A DNA stretch of 64,000 bases, from assembly GCA_036378155.1 (NCBI GenBank), contig DASUXA010000034.1, positions 1-64,000 on the forward strand, in the 5' to 3' direction. A program made the position numbers and the translations under genes. The notes under the pieces are model-generated. The model saw only the letters and a list, made by a program, of their open reading frames with translations. It was not told where the DNA came from and searched no databases. Positions 45,074-54,238 of the stretch are shown in pieces. Source of the stretch: DASUXA01 sp036378155 (GTDB lineage Bacteria; Actinomycetota; Actinomycetes; Mycobacteriales; Micromonosporaceae). Numbering within the stretch: the stretch's first letter is position 1; each line of letters opens with the position of its first letter.

Positions 45074-46762
45074 GTGCGCAGAAAACTGCGTGTACTGGCC
45101 GCCGCCTCGGCCGTCCTTCCGGTCGGTGCGCTGGCGGTGGCGTATCTCGCCGGACCGGCCACGGCCCAGGACGGCGACCGCGGCTGGAAGTTCGAGCCCA
45201 CCATCAACGCCCCCTGGGCCCAGGAGGGCGACGACGACGAAATCGACGACCCGGAGGCGGCTGTCGGCCTGTGCCGCTCCGCGCCGTTCACCACGACCGG
45301 CGGGTACGCCGCCACGTCGGACATCGACGTGATCACCAACGACCCGGTGAACAACAGCGGGTCGTCCAACCTGGGCTGCCAGGCGCCGCAGAACGAAACG
45401 GCGATCGCGGTCGACCCGAGCAACCCCAAGCACCTGGTCGCCGGCGCCAACGACTACCGGGTGTGCTGCGACAGCGCCGGGCTCAACGACGGCACCGGCT
45501 GGGCGTACGTCACCGTGGACGGCGGCAGGACCTGGAAGAACGTGCAGGTGCCCGGACTGACCGTGGAAACCGGCGGGCAGGGCGCGTTCAGCCAGGTCGA
45601 CTCCGCCGGTGACCCGGCGCTGGCGATCGGGCCGGACGGCACGGTGTACTACGCGAACATCGTGTTCTCCCGGTCCGCCCCGACCAGCGGCATCGCGGTG
45701 AGCGTGTCGCACGACGGCGGTCTGACCTGGGACGCGCCGAACATGGTGGCGTTCGACAACGCCGGGAACTTCTTCAACGACAAGGAGTTCATCGCCGCCG
45801 GACCGAACGGCAAGGTGGTCGTCACCTGGACCCGGTTCAGCCTGGGCGCGCAGGGCGCGGGATACAAGGCGTCGCCGATCGTGATGGCGCTGTCCCGCGA
45901 CCACGGCCACACCTGGAACCGGCAGGGCTCCCCGGTCTCCGACAGTGCCCACCCGTACGACCAGGGTTCGTACCCGCAGTTCGGGCCGGACGGCGCGCTG
46001 TACGTGGCGTACGAGGGCGGACAGCCGTCCACCGGGTACGCCACCGACGCCACGATCGTGGCGCGTTCCACCGACGACGGGTTGACCTTCAGCAACGTCG
46101 AGGTCGGTCGGGTGTACGACGACCTGGACTGCTTCCCGATGTACGCGGGTCGGCAGACGCTGACCGGCGAGCACTTCCGGCTGAACAGCTACCCGACGTT
46201 CAGCGTCGACCCGGTCACCGGTGAGCTCGCCGTGGCGTGGGCCGACGACCAGGGCGCGGGCAACTGCGGCAGCGGCACCACCAGCTTCTCCGGTACCACC
46301 TCGGCGCAGGTGCGCCTGGTCACCGGCGCGTGGGGCGCGCTGTCCGCGCCGACCACGGTGACCCGGGGCGCGGGCGACAAGGTGTTCCCGGCGATCGCGT
46401 CGTACCACGGCGTGGTCACGGTGTCGTACTACACCCGCGACTACGCCGCCACCCACAACCCGGCGGTGTGCGACGTCGCCACCGGCAACGGGCCCGGCAC
46501 CGTCGTGGTACATACGACCAGCTCGGTCTGCCTGGACTACGCGGCGCGCTCCTCGGTCGACGGTTTCGCCAGCGAACGCCGGCTGACCAGCGAGGGCTCC
46601 AACCCGTACATCGAGTTCGCCGACGGCAGCTTCATCGGCGACTACACCCAGGCCGCCACCGGCAGCGACGGCGTCTTCCACACGGTGTGGACGGACTTCC
46701 GTGGCCGCCCCGGCGTGACCAACGCCAACCAGGACGTGTACGCGGCGAACTTCCGCCCGTAA
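45074..46762 (+). CDS. Secreted BNR/Asp-box (sialidase-like fold) protein
   Basis: 562 residues from GTG 45074, chosen because GGAGG lies 6 bases upstream; ATG 45059 overlaps that site. A Sec signal peptide (MRRKLRVLAAASAVLPVGAL...PATAQ) should be cut near residue 32. At least four Asp-box motifs mark beta-propeller blades: TVDGGRTWKN, SHDGGLTWDAP, SRDHGHTWN and STDDGLTFSN. Paired Cys (RVCCDS, NLGCQ, GNCGSG) suggest disulfides. The catalytic Arg triad and nucleophile Tyr of true sialidases could not be assigned, so the substrate is open. It is flanked by terminators and transcribed alone. Confidence 0.8.
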   Translation: MRRKLRVLAAASAVLPVGALAVAYLAGPATAQDGDRGWKFEPTINAPWAQEGDDDEIDDPEAAVGLCRSAPFTTTGGYAATSDIDVITNDPVNNSGSSNLGCQAPQNETAIAVDPSNPKHLVAGANDYRVCCDSAGLNDGTGWAYVTVDGGRTWKNVQVPGLTVETGGQGAFSQVDSAGDPALAIGPDGTVYYANIVFSRSAPTSGIAVSVSHDGGLTWDAPNMVAFDNAGNFFNDKEFIAAGPNGKVVVTWTRFSLGAQGAGYKASPIVMALSRDHGHTWNRQGSPVSDSAHPYDQGSYPQFGPDGALYVAYEGGQPSTGYATDATIVARSTDDGLTFSNVEVGRVYDDLDCFPMYAGRQTLTGEHFRLNSYPTFSVDPVTGELAVAWADDQGAGNCGSGTTSFSGTTSAQVRLVTGAWGALSAPTTVTRGAGDKVFPAIASYHGVVTVSYYTRDYAATHNPAVCDVATGNGPGTVVVHTTSSVCLDYAARSSVDGFASERRLTSEGSNPYIEFADGSFIGDYTQAATGSDGVFHTVWTDFRGRPGVTNANQDVYAANFRP

Positions 46763-46773
46763 GGTCCTTGGCT

Positions 46774-46810
46774 CGAGGGGGCCGGTCCCGTCACGGGACC
46801 GGCCCCCTCG
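46774..46810 (+). terminator. Strong hairpin after the BNR gene
   Basis: Two perfectly complementary 17-base arms beginning CGAGGGGGCC around a 3-base loop (TCA), 12 bases after the stop. No T-run, but the stem is long and GC-rich. Confidence 0.85.
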
Positions 46811-46860
46811 ATGTGTCGGGCGGGGTGCCGGGCGGCACCCTTGGGGGCGTGGACAAGCAG

Positions 46861-48300
46861 ATGAGCGGTACCGCGACGGCGCGGCACCTGGTGGACGAGG
46901 CGTGGCAGGCGCTCGGTGGGCCCCCGGCGGACACCGCCCGCGTGGAGTTGACCGGCCCGGCGGTGACGTTGGCGTCCCGGCTGCCGGTCACCGCGTTGGC
47001 CCAGGCCAGCGTCGCGGTAGCCGGGCTGGCGGCGGCCGGGTTCGCCGCCGCACGCGACGGCGGGTCGCCGCCGCCGGTGACCGTCGACAGCCGCGCCGCC
47101 GCCGTCGCGTTCACCAGCGAACGGCACCTGCGTATCGACGGCGAAGCCCAGCGGCTGTGGGCCCCGTTGTCGCGGTTCCTGCCGGCCGCCGACGGCTGGG
47201 TGCGGCTGCACGGCAACTATCCGCACCACCGGGCGCGGCTGTTCGCCGCGTTGGACGTCGACCCGGACGGCGACGACCCGCCCGCCGCCGTGGCGCGGAC
47301 CGTCGCCGAACGTCCCGCCCGCGACGTCGAGGACGCGGTCACCGCGCGGGGCGGGCTCGCCGTCGCGGTACGCACCGCCGACGAGTGGCGACGGTCCGCG
47401 CAAGGCGAGGCGGTGGCGCGCACACCGCTGGTCGCCGTCGAGCGGGTCACCGACGCACCCGCGCCCCGGCGCGCCGCCGCGCCCACCGATCCGCTGCTGC
47501 CCGCCGACGGCATCCGGGTCCTCGACCTGACCAGGGTCATCGCCGGCCCGGTCGGTACCCGTACCCTCGCCGCGTTCGGCGCCGACGTGCTGCGCGTCGA
47601 CTCGCCCCGGCTGCCGGAAATCCCGGTCCAGCACGTCGACACGGGCTTCGGCAAGCGGTCGACGCTGCTGGACCTCGGGGTACCCGGCGACCGCGACACG
47701 TTCGAGACGCTGCTCGCCGAAGCGGACGTGCTGGTCTACGGGTACCGGGCGGGCGCGCTCGACCGGTACGGGCTGGCTCCCGACGCGGTCCTCGAGCGGC
47801 ATCCCCGCCTGGTCGTGGCGACCCTGAACGCGTGGGGGCCGGTCGGACCGTGGGCTGGACGGCGCGGTTTCGACAGCCTGGTACAGGCGGCGACCGGTAT
47901 CGCGGTCGTCGAGGCGGGCGGGGACCCTGCCGCGGTCGCCGCGGGCGACCGGGAACCCGGGGTGCTGCCCGCCCAGGCGCTCGACCACGGCACCGGGTAC
48001 CTGCTCGCGGCGGCGGTCCTTCGCGCCCTGACCGGGCAGCTCGCCGAAGGCGGCGGCTGGCGGGTCGAGCTGTCGCTCGCCCGTACCGGCGGCTGGTTGC
48101 TCGACCACGCGTGCGACCAGCCGGACGCCGTCGCGTTCGACCCGGCGCCCCGGCTGGCCCGGGTGCCGTCGCCGTTCGGCGAGCTGACCTACGCCCTGCC
48201 GCCGGCACGCGTGGACGGCGCCCCGGTGACGTGGGCGGATCCGCCGGTACCGTGGGGCAGCAGCCGCCCGAGGTGGCGCGACCACCGACCGATCGGTTAG
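46861..48300 (+). CDS. Family III CoA-transferase (CaiB/BaiF type)
   Basis: 479 residues from ATG 46861; GTG 46849 would add four. The hallmark RVLDLTRVIAGPVGTRTLAAFGADVLRVDSP occurs near residues 219-249 rather than at the N-terminus, and LVVATLNAWGPVGPWAGRRGFDSLVQAATGIA follows near 320. About 200 residues precede it and look like a second, degenerate half, so this is an extended form of the family. Such enzymes move CoA between carboxylic acids. The partner acid is unknown. The gene stands alone between the BNR terminator and the convergent trpB2. Confidence 0.82.
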   Translation: MSGTATARHLVDEAWQALGGPPADTARVELTGPAVTLASRLPVTALAQASVAVAGLAAAGFAAARDGGSPPPVTVDSRAAAVAFTSERHLRIDGEAQRLWAPLSRFLPAADGWVRLHGNYPHHRARLFAALDVDPDGDDPPAAVARTVAERPARDVEDAVTARGGLAVAVRTADEWRRSAQGEAVARTPLVAVERVTDAPAPRRAAAPTDPLLPADGIRVLDLTRVIAGPVGTRTLAAFGADVLRVDSPRLPEIPVQHVDTGFGKRSTLLDLGVPGDRDTFETLLAEADVLVYGYRAGALDRYGLAPDAVLERHPRLVVATLNAWGPVGPWAGRRGFDSLVQAATGIAVVEAGGDPAAVAAGDREPGVLPAQALDHGTGYLLAAAVLRALTGQLAEGGGWRVELSLARTGGWLLDHACDQPDAVAFDPAPRLARVPSPFGELTYALPPARVDGAPVTWADPPVPWGSSRPRWRDHRPIG

Positions 48301-48439
48301 CGGAGCGACCCGGGCGGCGCTCCACACCTGCGGCTGACCCGTGGTCGCGGCGATGTGCTCGAAGTCGGCGTCGTCATGCCACCTCACCAGCGGTGTACGC
48401 CGTGGACGGATCCCCTCGGCGCAACCGAGCGACAGGCGG

Positions 48440-49810
48440 CTACTGTCCGGTCGGTACCGGTGGCAGCTTCGCCACCGCGCGTGCCACCTGCTCGTCGGAC
48501 AGCGCGTGGTCGTCGAGCCGACCGGCGAGGTACGCGCCGTACGCGGCGAGGTCCAGGTGACCGTGACCGCACAGCGCGGTGAGGATGACCTTCTGCTCGC
48601 CGGTCTCCTTGCAGCGCAGCGCCTCCTCGATACAGCCGGCGATGGCGTGCGTCGGCTCCGGCGCGGGCACGATCCCCTCGGTACGGGCGAACGTCACGCC
48701 CGCCGCGAAGCACTCGTTCTGCCCCTTCGCGACCGCCTCCATCAGCCCCAGTTCGTACACGTGCGAGATCAGCGGGGACATCCCGTGGTACCGCAGCCCG
48801 CCGGCGTGGATCGGGTCGGGCACGAAGTCGTGTCCGAGCGTGTGCATCTTCATCAACGGGGTCAGCCCGGCGGTGTCGCCGAAGTCGTACGCGTACACCC
48901 CCTTGGTCAGCGACGGGCAGGACGCCGGCTCGACCGCCCGGATCGTCGGGGACATCCGCCCCGCGAGCTTCTCGCGCAGGAACGGGAAGGCGAGCCCGGC
49001 GAAGTTCGATCCGCCACCGGTACATCCGACGATCACGTCCGGCGTTTCGCCGATCGTCGCGAACTGCTTCAGCGCCTCCTCGCCGATCACGGTCTGGTGC
49101 AGCAGTACGTGGTTGAGCACGCTGCCCAGCGCGTAGTTGGTGCGCGGGTCCTGCGCGGCGACCTCGACCGCCTCGGAGATCGCGATGCCCAGCGAGCCCG
49201 GCGAGTCGGGGTCCTCCTCGAGCACCTTGCGCCCGGCTGCGGTCAGGTCCGACGGCGACGGGTGGATGGTGCCGCCGAACGTCTCGATCATGATCTTGCG
49301 ATACGGCTTCTGGTCGTACGACGCCCGCACCTGCCAGATCTCGCACCCGACGTCGAACTGGGAGCACGCGAACGCGAGCGCGGTGCCCCACTGTCCCGCC
49401 CCGGTCTCGGTGGTCAGCCGGCGCACCCCGGCGACGGCGTTGTAGTACGCCTGCGGTACCGCCGTGTTCGGCTTGTGTGAACCGGCCGGCGACACTCCCT
49501 CGTACTTGTAGTAGATGCGCGCGGGCGTGCCCAGCGCGCGCTCCAGCCGGTGCGCCCGGTACAGCGGAGTGGGCCGCCACAGGCGGTACACGTCGACCAC
49601 CTCGTCCGGGATGTCGACGTGCCGCTGCCCGGTGACCTCCTGCTCGATCAGCGCCATCGGGAAGATCGGCGCGAGGTCGTCCGGGCCGACCGGGCGCATG
49701 GTGCCCGGATGCAGCACCGGGGGCGGCGGCGACGGGAGATCGAGGATGATGTTGTACCACTGCCGGGGGATCTCGGACTCGGATAGCATGATCTTGGTCG
49801 GCTCACCCAT
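48440..49810 (-). CDS. trpB2: Tryptophan synthase beta chain, TrpB2 type
   Basis: 456 residues, the longer TrpB2 class. The PLP lysine is in SPAGSHKPNTA near residue 110, the phosphate loop is GCTGGGSNFAG near 240 and the Ser-binding and C-terminal regions are present (GLRYHGMSPLISHVYELG). It joins L-serine and indole to give tryptophan and may serve indole salvage, or phosphoserine as shown for some TrpB2. No trpA is adjacent, as usual for TrpB2. GAGGAG lies 7 bases before ATG 49810. The longer upstream GTG reading is rejected. Confidence 0.9.
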   Translation of the reverse strand: MGEPTKIMLSESEIPRQWYNIILDLPSPPPPVLHPGTMRPVGPDDLAPIFPMALIEQEVTGQRHVDIPDEVVDVYRLWRPTPLYRAHRLERALGTPARIYYKYEGVSPAGSHKPNTAVPQAYYNAVAGVRRLTTETGAGQWGTALAFACSQFDVGCEIWQVRASYDQKPYRKIMIETFGGTIHPSPSDLTAAGRKVLEEDPDSPGSLGIAISEAVEVAAQDPRTNYALGSVLNHVLLHQTVIGEEALKQFATIGETPDVIVGCTGGGSNFAGLAFPFLREKLAGRMSPTIRAVEPASCPSLTKGVYAYDFGDTAGLTPLMKMHTLGHDFVPDPIHAGGLRYHGMSPLISHVYELGLMEAVAKGQNECFAAGVTFARTEGIVPAPEPTHAIAGCIEEALRCKETGEQKVILTALCGHGHLDLAAYGAYLAGRLDDHALSDEQVARAVAKLPPVPTGQ

Positions 49811-50068
49811 CGTCGGACTCCTCGCCGTGCCGGTGCCGTGCCGGTGCCGTACCGCCGGGCCGGGCGCCGGCTCCGCCGGCGCGCGTGTGGTCCTCAAGCG
49901 TGCCGTCTTCCCGCGTCGCTACGCTCCTTGGGCCAGACGGCACCGGCCCAGACGCCAGGCTATCCCCGGGGTGAGGTGCGCGGGGCTTGTCGGCGTAACC
50001 GGAGGCGGGTACCGGCATACCCGGCCGATCGGCTGGAATGGATAGGCGGAACCGACGAAGGAGGCCCC

Positions 50069-50989
50069 GTGCTCGATCCCCACGGACTGTACGAACTCGT
50101 CGGCGACCTGCCCGCCCTGGACCGGCCCGTCCTGGTCCAGGCGCTGAGCGGGTTCGTCGACGCCGGCTCGGCCACCCGGCTGGCGCGCGAGCACCTGCTC
50201 GGCACGCGGGGACCCGAACTCGTCGCCCGGTTCGACGTCGACCAACTGCTGGACTACCGGTCCCGGCGGCCGATGATGGACTTCGTCGAGGACCACTGGG
50301 ACAGCTACGACGCCCCGGAACTGGGACTGTGGCGGTTGACCGACGCCGCCGGTACGCCGTTCCTGCTGCTCGCCGGTCCCGAACCGGACGTGCAGTGGGA
50401 GCGGTTCATCGAGGCGGTGGTCGGCCTGGTCGAGCGGCTCGGGGTCCGGCTCACGATCGGGTTGAACGCCATCCCGATGGCGGTACCGCACACCCGACCC
50501 GCCGGGATGACCGCGCACGCCACGCGGCGCGACCTGATCGCCGGGTACGAGCCGTGGCTGCAACGGGTCCGGGTGCCGGCGAGCGTCGGCAACCTGCTGG
50601 AGTACCGGCTGGGTCGCCGTGACCGGGACGCGCTGGGGTTCGCCGTGCACGTGCCGCACTACGTCGCCCAGGCGGAGTACCCGGCGGCGGCGTTGCTGCT
50701 GGTCACGTCGCTGGCGATGGCGAGCGGACTGGATCTGCCGGTCGACCAGCTGCGGGTGGCGGCGGACCTGGTGCGCGGGCAGATCGACGAGCAGGTCGCC
50801 CAGTCCGCCGAGGCGGCGTCGGTGGTGCGGGCGTTGGAGGAGCAGTACGACGCCTTCCAGCGCGGTCGGCAGCGGGAGGGGCTGCTGGCGGAGAGCGGTC
50901 CGTTGCCCACCGCCGAGGAGATCGCCGCCGAACTCGAGCGTTTCCTGGCAGAACACGGTAACTCCGGCGAACAGCCACCAAGCACCTGA
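50069..50989 (+). CDS. PAC2 family protein
   Basis: 306 residues from GTG 50069 with AAGGAGG just upstream. The PAC2 pattern is clear: LVQALSGFVDAGSATRLAREHLL near 22-45, FDVDQLLDYRSRRPMM near 53-68, FLLLAGPEPDVQWERF, and a helical C-terminus. PAC2 domains relate to proteasome assembly chaperones; actinobacteria have proteasomes, but the role of these proteins is not settled. The 258-bp divergent gap to trpB2 holds both promoters; nothing definite was recognised in it. Confidence 0.85.
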   Translation: MLDPHGLYELVGDLPALDRPVLVQALSGFVDAGSATRLAREHLLGTRGPELVARFDVDQLLDYRSRRPMMDFVEDHWDSYDAPELGLWRLTDAAGTPFLLLAGPEPDVQWERFIEAVVGLVERLGVRLTIGLNAIPMAVPHTRPAGMTAHATRRDLIAGYEPWLQRVRVPASVGNLLEYRLGRRDRDALGFAVHVPHYVAQAEYPAAALLLVTSLAMASGLDLPVDQLRVAADLVRGQIDEQVAQSAEAASVVRALEEQYDAFQRGRQREGLLAESGPLPTAEEIAAELERFLAEHGNSGEQPPST

Positions 50990-51065
50990 GTTGACCGCGT
51001 TTCGGCGCGGCTGAACCCGGGGACACCTCCTGCACGCTCGCGGTATCGAACGCGGAGGAGGAGCC

Positions 51066-52565
51066 GTGTCGATCTTCCGAACCAAGCCGGTCGAGCAGTC
51101 GATCGCGGACGCCGACGCCGCGCACGGTGGGCTGCGGCGCGAACTGAGCGTGCTCGACCTCGTCGTGTTCGGAGTCGGCGTGATCATCGGTACCGGGATC
51201 TTCGTGTTGACCGGCCAGCAGGCGGCGGTCAACGCCGGACCGGCGATCGTGCTGTCCTTCCTGATCGCCGGCGTGGTCTGTGCGCTGGCGGCGATGTGCT
51301 ACGCCGAGTTCGCCTCGACCGTGCCGGTCGCCGGGTCGGCGTACACGTTCTCGTACGCCACCCTCGGCGAGTTCATCGCCTGGGTGATCGGCTGGGACCT
51401 GTGCCTGGAACTGGCGTTGGGCGCCGCCGTGGTGTCCCGAGGCTGGTCGGCGTACCTGCACCAACTGTTCCGGCTGCCCGACTGGCTGGCCGGCGACGCG
51501 GCCCGCCCGGACTGGGGCGCGATCTTCATCGTGGTCGCCCTGGCGGTCGTCGGCATCGTCGGCATCAAGTTCTCCGGGCGGTTCACGTCCGTGCTGGTCG
51601 CCGTCAAGGTGGCGGTCATCCTGTTCGTCATCGCCCTGGGCGCGTTCTTCATCAAGGCGGCGAACTACCACCCGTTCATCCCGGGCGGGCAGGCGGCGGC
51701 GAAGGAGAGCGGCGGCAAGGCGCCGCTGCTGCAGGTGCTCATCGGCATGACGCCGCAGCACTTCGGCTGGTTCGGCATCGTCGCCGCCGCGTCCATCGTG
51801 TTCTTCGCGTACATCGGCTTCGACATCGTCGCGACCACCGCCGAGGAGACCCGCCGACCGCAGCGCGACATGCCGCGCGGCATCATCGGGTCGCTGGCGA
51901 TCTGCGTGGTGCTGTACATGGCGACGTCGTTCGTGATCACCGGGATGTCGCGGTACCCGAACCTGAACACCGCCGCGCCGCTGTCCAAGGCGTTCACCGA
52001 CGTCGGGCTGGGCTGGGCGGCGAGCCTGATCTCGCTCGGCGCGGTGTGCGGCATCACCACGGTGATCCTGGTGCTGCTGCTCGGGCAGGCGCGGGTGTTC
52101 TTCGCGATGGCACGCGACGGACTGCTGCCGCCGGCCCTGGCGCGGGTACACCCGAGGTTCGGCACCCCGTGGCTGATCACGGCTGTCACCAGCGCCGGGG
52201 TCGCCGCGCTCGCCGGCTTCGTCCCGCTGTCCGAACTCAGCGAGCTGACCAGCATCGGCACGCTGTTCGCGTTCGTCGTGGTGTCCATCGGCGTGGTGGT
52301 GCTGCGTCGTACCCGACCGGACCTGCCACGGGCGTTCCGGGCTCCGGGTGTACCGCTGCTGCCCGCGCTCAGCGTCGTCGCCTGTGTCTGGCTGATGCTG
52401 AACCTGCCGGTGGCGACCTGGCTGCGGTTCGTCGTGTGGATGGGCGTCGGGCTGGTCGTGTACGCGGCGTACGGGGTGCGGCACAGCCGGGTCGCCGAGG
52501 CGCGCCGGCGTGCGGCGGCGGGCGACCGGACTCTCACGCCGGCACGTGACACGATAACGGGGTGA
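51066..52565 (+). CDS. APC-family amino acid permease
   Basis: 499 residues with about 12 membrane helices. VFGVGVIIGTGIFVLTG near 36-52 is the unwound helix-1 substrate motif, and FFAYIGFDIVATTAEETRRPQRDMPRGI near 250-277 the helix-6 region and loop of cationic amino acid transporters (CAT type). GGAGGAGGAGCC stands before GTG 51066. Its last bases overlap the GTG of the broken methyltransferase gene (GTGA), so the two once formed a coupled pair. Confidence 0.9.
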   Translation: MSIFRTKPVEQSIADADAAHGGLRRELSVLDLVVFGVGVIIGTGIFVLTGQQAAVNAGPAIVLSFLIAGVVCALAAMCYAEFASTVPVAGSAYTFSYATLGEFIAWVIGWDLCLELALGAAVVSRGWSAYLHQLFRLPDWLAGDAARPDWGAIFIVVALAVVGIVGIKFSGRFTSVLVAVKVAVILFVIALGAFFIKAANYHPFIPGGQAAAKESGGKAPLLQVLIGMTPQHFGWFGIVAAASIVFFAYIGFDIVATTAEETRRPQRDMPRGIIGSLAICVVLYMATSFVITGMSRYPNLNTAAPLSKAFTDVGLGWAASLISLGAVCGITTVILVLLLGQARVFFAMARDGLLPPALARVHPRFGTPWLITAVTSAGVAALAGFVPLSELSELTSIGTLFAFVVVSIGVVVLRRTRPDLPRAFRAPGVPLLPALSVVACVWLMLNLPVATWLRFVVWMGVGLVVYAAYGVRHSRVAEARRRAAAGDRTLTPARDTITG

Positions 52566-52729
52566 TCACCGGCGATTCCGGGACGTTCGTCCGCGCGCAC
52601 ACCCGGATCGGCTGCCCGCCGCTGGTACCGGAGATCCGGCTGCACCTCGCCGACGACCCGATCGACCTGTGGGAACGCACCGAAGAAGGCGGCGCCCCCC
52701 AGCCGCCGCCGTTCTGGGCGTTCGCCTGA
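52562..52729 (+). pseudogene. 5-prime fragment of a SAM-dependent methyltransferase gene, cut by the prophage
   Basis: GTG 52562 opens 55 codons ending FWAFA and then TGA. The fragment (ITGDSGTFVRAHTRIG, VPEIRLHLADDPIDLWERTE, PPPFWAFA) is the characteristic N-terminus of a class of actinobacterial methyltransferases (COG3897-like). In family members the sequence goes on as WAGGQALARY into the Rossmann SAM site; here that continuation is replaced by phage-type sequence. The gene start overlaps the permease stop, as in an intact operon. The missing part should lie beyond the right end of the prophage. Whether the 55-residue peptide has any function is unknown. Confidence 0.75.
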
Positions 52730-52740
52730 GTGAGTGCCCC
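52711..52740. other. Probable left attachment site (attL) of the prophage
   Basis: Similarity to the methyltransferase family ends at GTTCGCCTG (52720-52728), where TGG of the conserved Trp codon would be expected and TGA is found. The exact core cannot be set without the right junction. A protein-coding target suits a serine or tyrosine integrase. Confidence 0.5.
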
Positions 52741-52761
52741 CCAAAGAACCGGGGGGTTTCG

Positions 52762-53907
52762 ATGTCCGAGCAGTTCACCACCACCAGCATCCGTAAGGCC
52801 ACCCTCGCCGACCTGGCCACGGCGCTGCGCGACCAGCAGACCCGCGCGGTCGACGTTGTCGTTCCTACCACCAAGCTCGCCGCCGACGCCGGCCGGCTGC
52901 TCGTCTCCGGTGCCGAGGTCGAACTCACCGACGACGGGGTCACCACCACCGACGGCGTGTACCGGCCCACGGCCGTCGCCAACGACCAGCTCGCCGACAC
53001 CCTGGGCATCCCCTCGCGGTACCTGCGCAAGCTGCACGCCGACCCGCACCTGGGCATGTGGGACACCAACGTCAACTACTGGTTGTCGCGGCTGGTCGAC
53101 AAGCGGTACCTGCTGCGCGCGCTGCGCGGCGACGACGGCGGCGAGGGCACCCTGCGGGCGGTGCTGTCCGACCAGTACAAGATGATCGACAACCTGGATG
53201 TGCTGCTCGCGGCGCTGTCCGGCATTCGTGCCGCCGGGGTGCCCGCCACCGTCGAGTCGGCCGACCTGACCGACAAGCGTATGTACGTGCGGGTCGCCTC
53301 CGACGCGGTGCGCGCGTACGCGCCGACGCTGCTGGAACGCTACCGGTCGCCGTTCACCGGGGCGCGCGGCGCGGACAACCCGGTGGTGTTCGCCGGGTTC
53401 GTGTTGACCAACTCCGAGGTCGGCCACGGCGCGTTCACCATCACTCCGCGGATCACCGTGCAGGTGTGCTCGAACGGCATGACGATGTCCACCGACGCGC
53501 TACGCAAGGTTCACCTGGGTACCCAGCTCGACGACGGGATCATCCAGTGGTCCGACGAGACGCAACGCAAGAACACCGAACTGATCACGGCGCAGACCCG
53601 CGACGCGGTGCGCACGTTCCTCAACGTCGACTACATCACCCGGAAGATCGCCGAGCTGGAACAAGCGGCGGGCACCCCGGTGACCAAACCCGATGAGACG
53701 ATCAAGAAGGTGGCGAAAGCTCAGTCGTTCACCGACGAGCAGCGCGATAGCATCCTGAACTTCTTCATCCAGGGCGGCGACGTCACCGCCGGTGGCGTGG
53801 CGCAGGCGATCACCGCGTACGCGCAGACCGTCGACGACGGTGACGCGGCGTTCGACCTGGAAGCTCGGGCCGTGCCCGCGATGCACCTCGCCGCCACCCT
53901 GCGGTGA
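52762..53907 (+). CDS. DUF932 protein (phage/plasmid type)
   Basis: 381 residues from ATG 52762 with GGGGGG upstream. It matches the DUF932 outline: ALRDQQTRAVDVVVPTTKL, FAGFVLTNSEVGHGAFTITPRITVQVCSNGM near 213-243, and a helical C-terminus (AQSFTDEQRDSILNFFIQGG, QAITAYAQTVDD). The family is typical of phages and plasmids and has no settled function. It is the first gene inside the left end, on the opposite strand to the structural genes, and has its own terminator, so it may be expressed in the lysogen (inference). Confidence 0.85.
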   Translation: MSEQFTTTSIRKATLADLATALRDQQTRAVDVVVPTTKLAADAGRLLVSGAEVELTDDGVTTTDGVYRPTAVANDQLADTLGIPSRYLRKLHADPHLGMWDTNVNYWLSRLVDKRYLLRALRGDDGGEGTLRAVLSDQYKMIDNLDVLLAALSGIRAAGVPATVESADLTDKRMYVRVASDAVRAYAPTLLERYRSPFTGARGADNPVVFAGFVLTNSEVGHGAFTITPRITVQVCSNGMTMSTDALRKVHLGTQLDDGIIQWSDETQRKNTELITAQTRDAVRTFLNVDYITRKIAELEQAAGTPVTKPDETIKKVAKAQSFTDEQRDSILNFFIQGGDVTAGGVAQAITAYAQTVDDGDAAFDLEARAVPAMHLAATLR

Positions 53908-53934
53908 CGGGTCAACGCCTGAAACGACAAAGAC

Positions 53935-53962
53935 AGGACCGACCCCATCAGGGGTCGGTCCT
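53935..53962. terminator. Bidirectional terminator between DUF932 and the HTH gene
   Basis: AGGACCGACCCC and GGGGTCGGTCCT form a perfect 12-bp stem with loop ATCA, followed by CTTGTGT. It overlaps the last codons of the convergent HTH gene. Confidence 0.85.
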
Positions 53963-54160
53963 CTTGTGTCGGTTGGCGGCGGTGGCGGTCCAGTTGCGCA
54001 GCGTCTGCGCCGAGATCGTGCGCCCGAGCATCAGCGACAGTTCGTGAGCGATCAGGTTCCAGGACTTGTCCGCCTTGCGCTGCGCCCGGATGTAGCGCAC
54101 AGGCGACTGGCCGAGCCGCTGCTCAGCCAGTTCATAGAGGGCGGTCTTGTTAACGGGCAT
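53948..54160 (-). CDS. Small helix-turn-helix protein
   Basis: 70 residues. After LYELAEQRLGQSPVRYIRAQRKAD comes SWNLIAHELSLMLGRTISAQTLRNW near 33-57, a good helix-turn-helix with the second helix starting at ISAQTLRNW. The size and sequence fit a phage DNA-binding protein, for example a small repressor or activator, but the family is not identified. A 19-bp palindrome 60 bases upstream of its start is a natural candidate site. Confidence 0.7.
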   Translation of the reverse strand: MPVNKTALYELAEQRLGQSPVRYIRAQRKADKSWNLIAHELSLMLGRTISAQTLRNWTATAANRHKRTDP

Positions 54161-54219
54161 GGCTGGCCTTCATTTCGTGGGTCGGAGCCAGTCAATCGGA
54201 CGATCTAACAATGGCTGAC

Positions 54220-54238
54220 TTGGCAACGGCGTTGCCAA
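54220..54238. promoter_or_regulatory. Perfect 19-bp palindrome, operator-like
   Basis: TTGGCAACG and CGTTGCCAA flank a single G. It lies in the 128-bp gap upstream of the HTH gene and is the only such palindrome I saw in the phage part. Confidence 0.55.

Noticed and set aside
48301..48439. GGAGCG...CGCTCC hairpin between the CoA-transferase and trpB2 as terminator
   Set aside because: Only 6-bp arms with a 10-base loop and no T-run; too weak to call.
52700..52780. tRNA or tmRNA gene as the phage attachment site
   Set aside because: No cloverleaf-like sequence is present; the boundary lies in a protein-coding gene.
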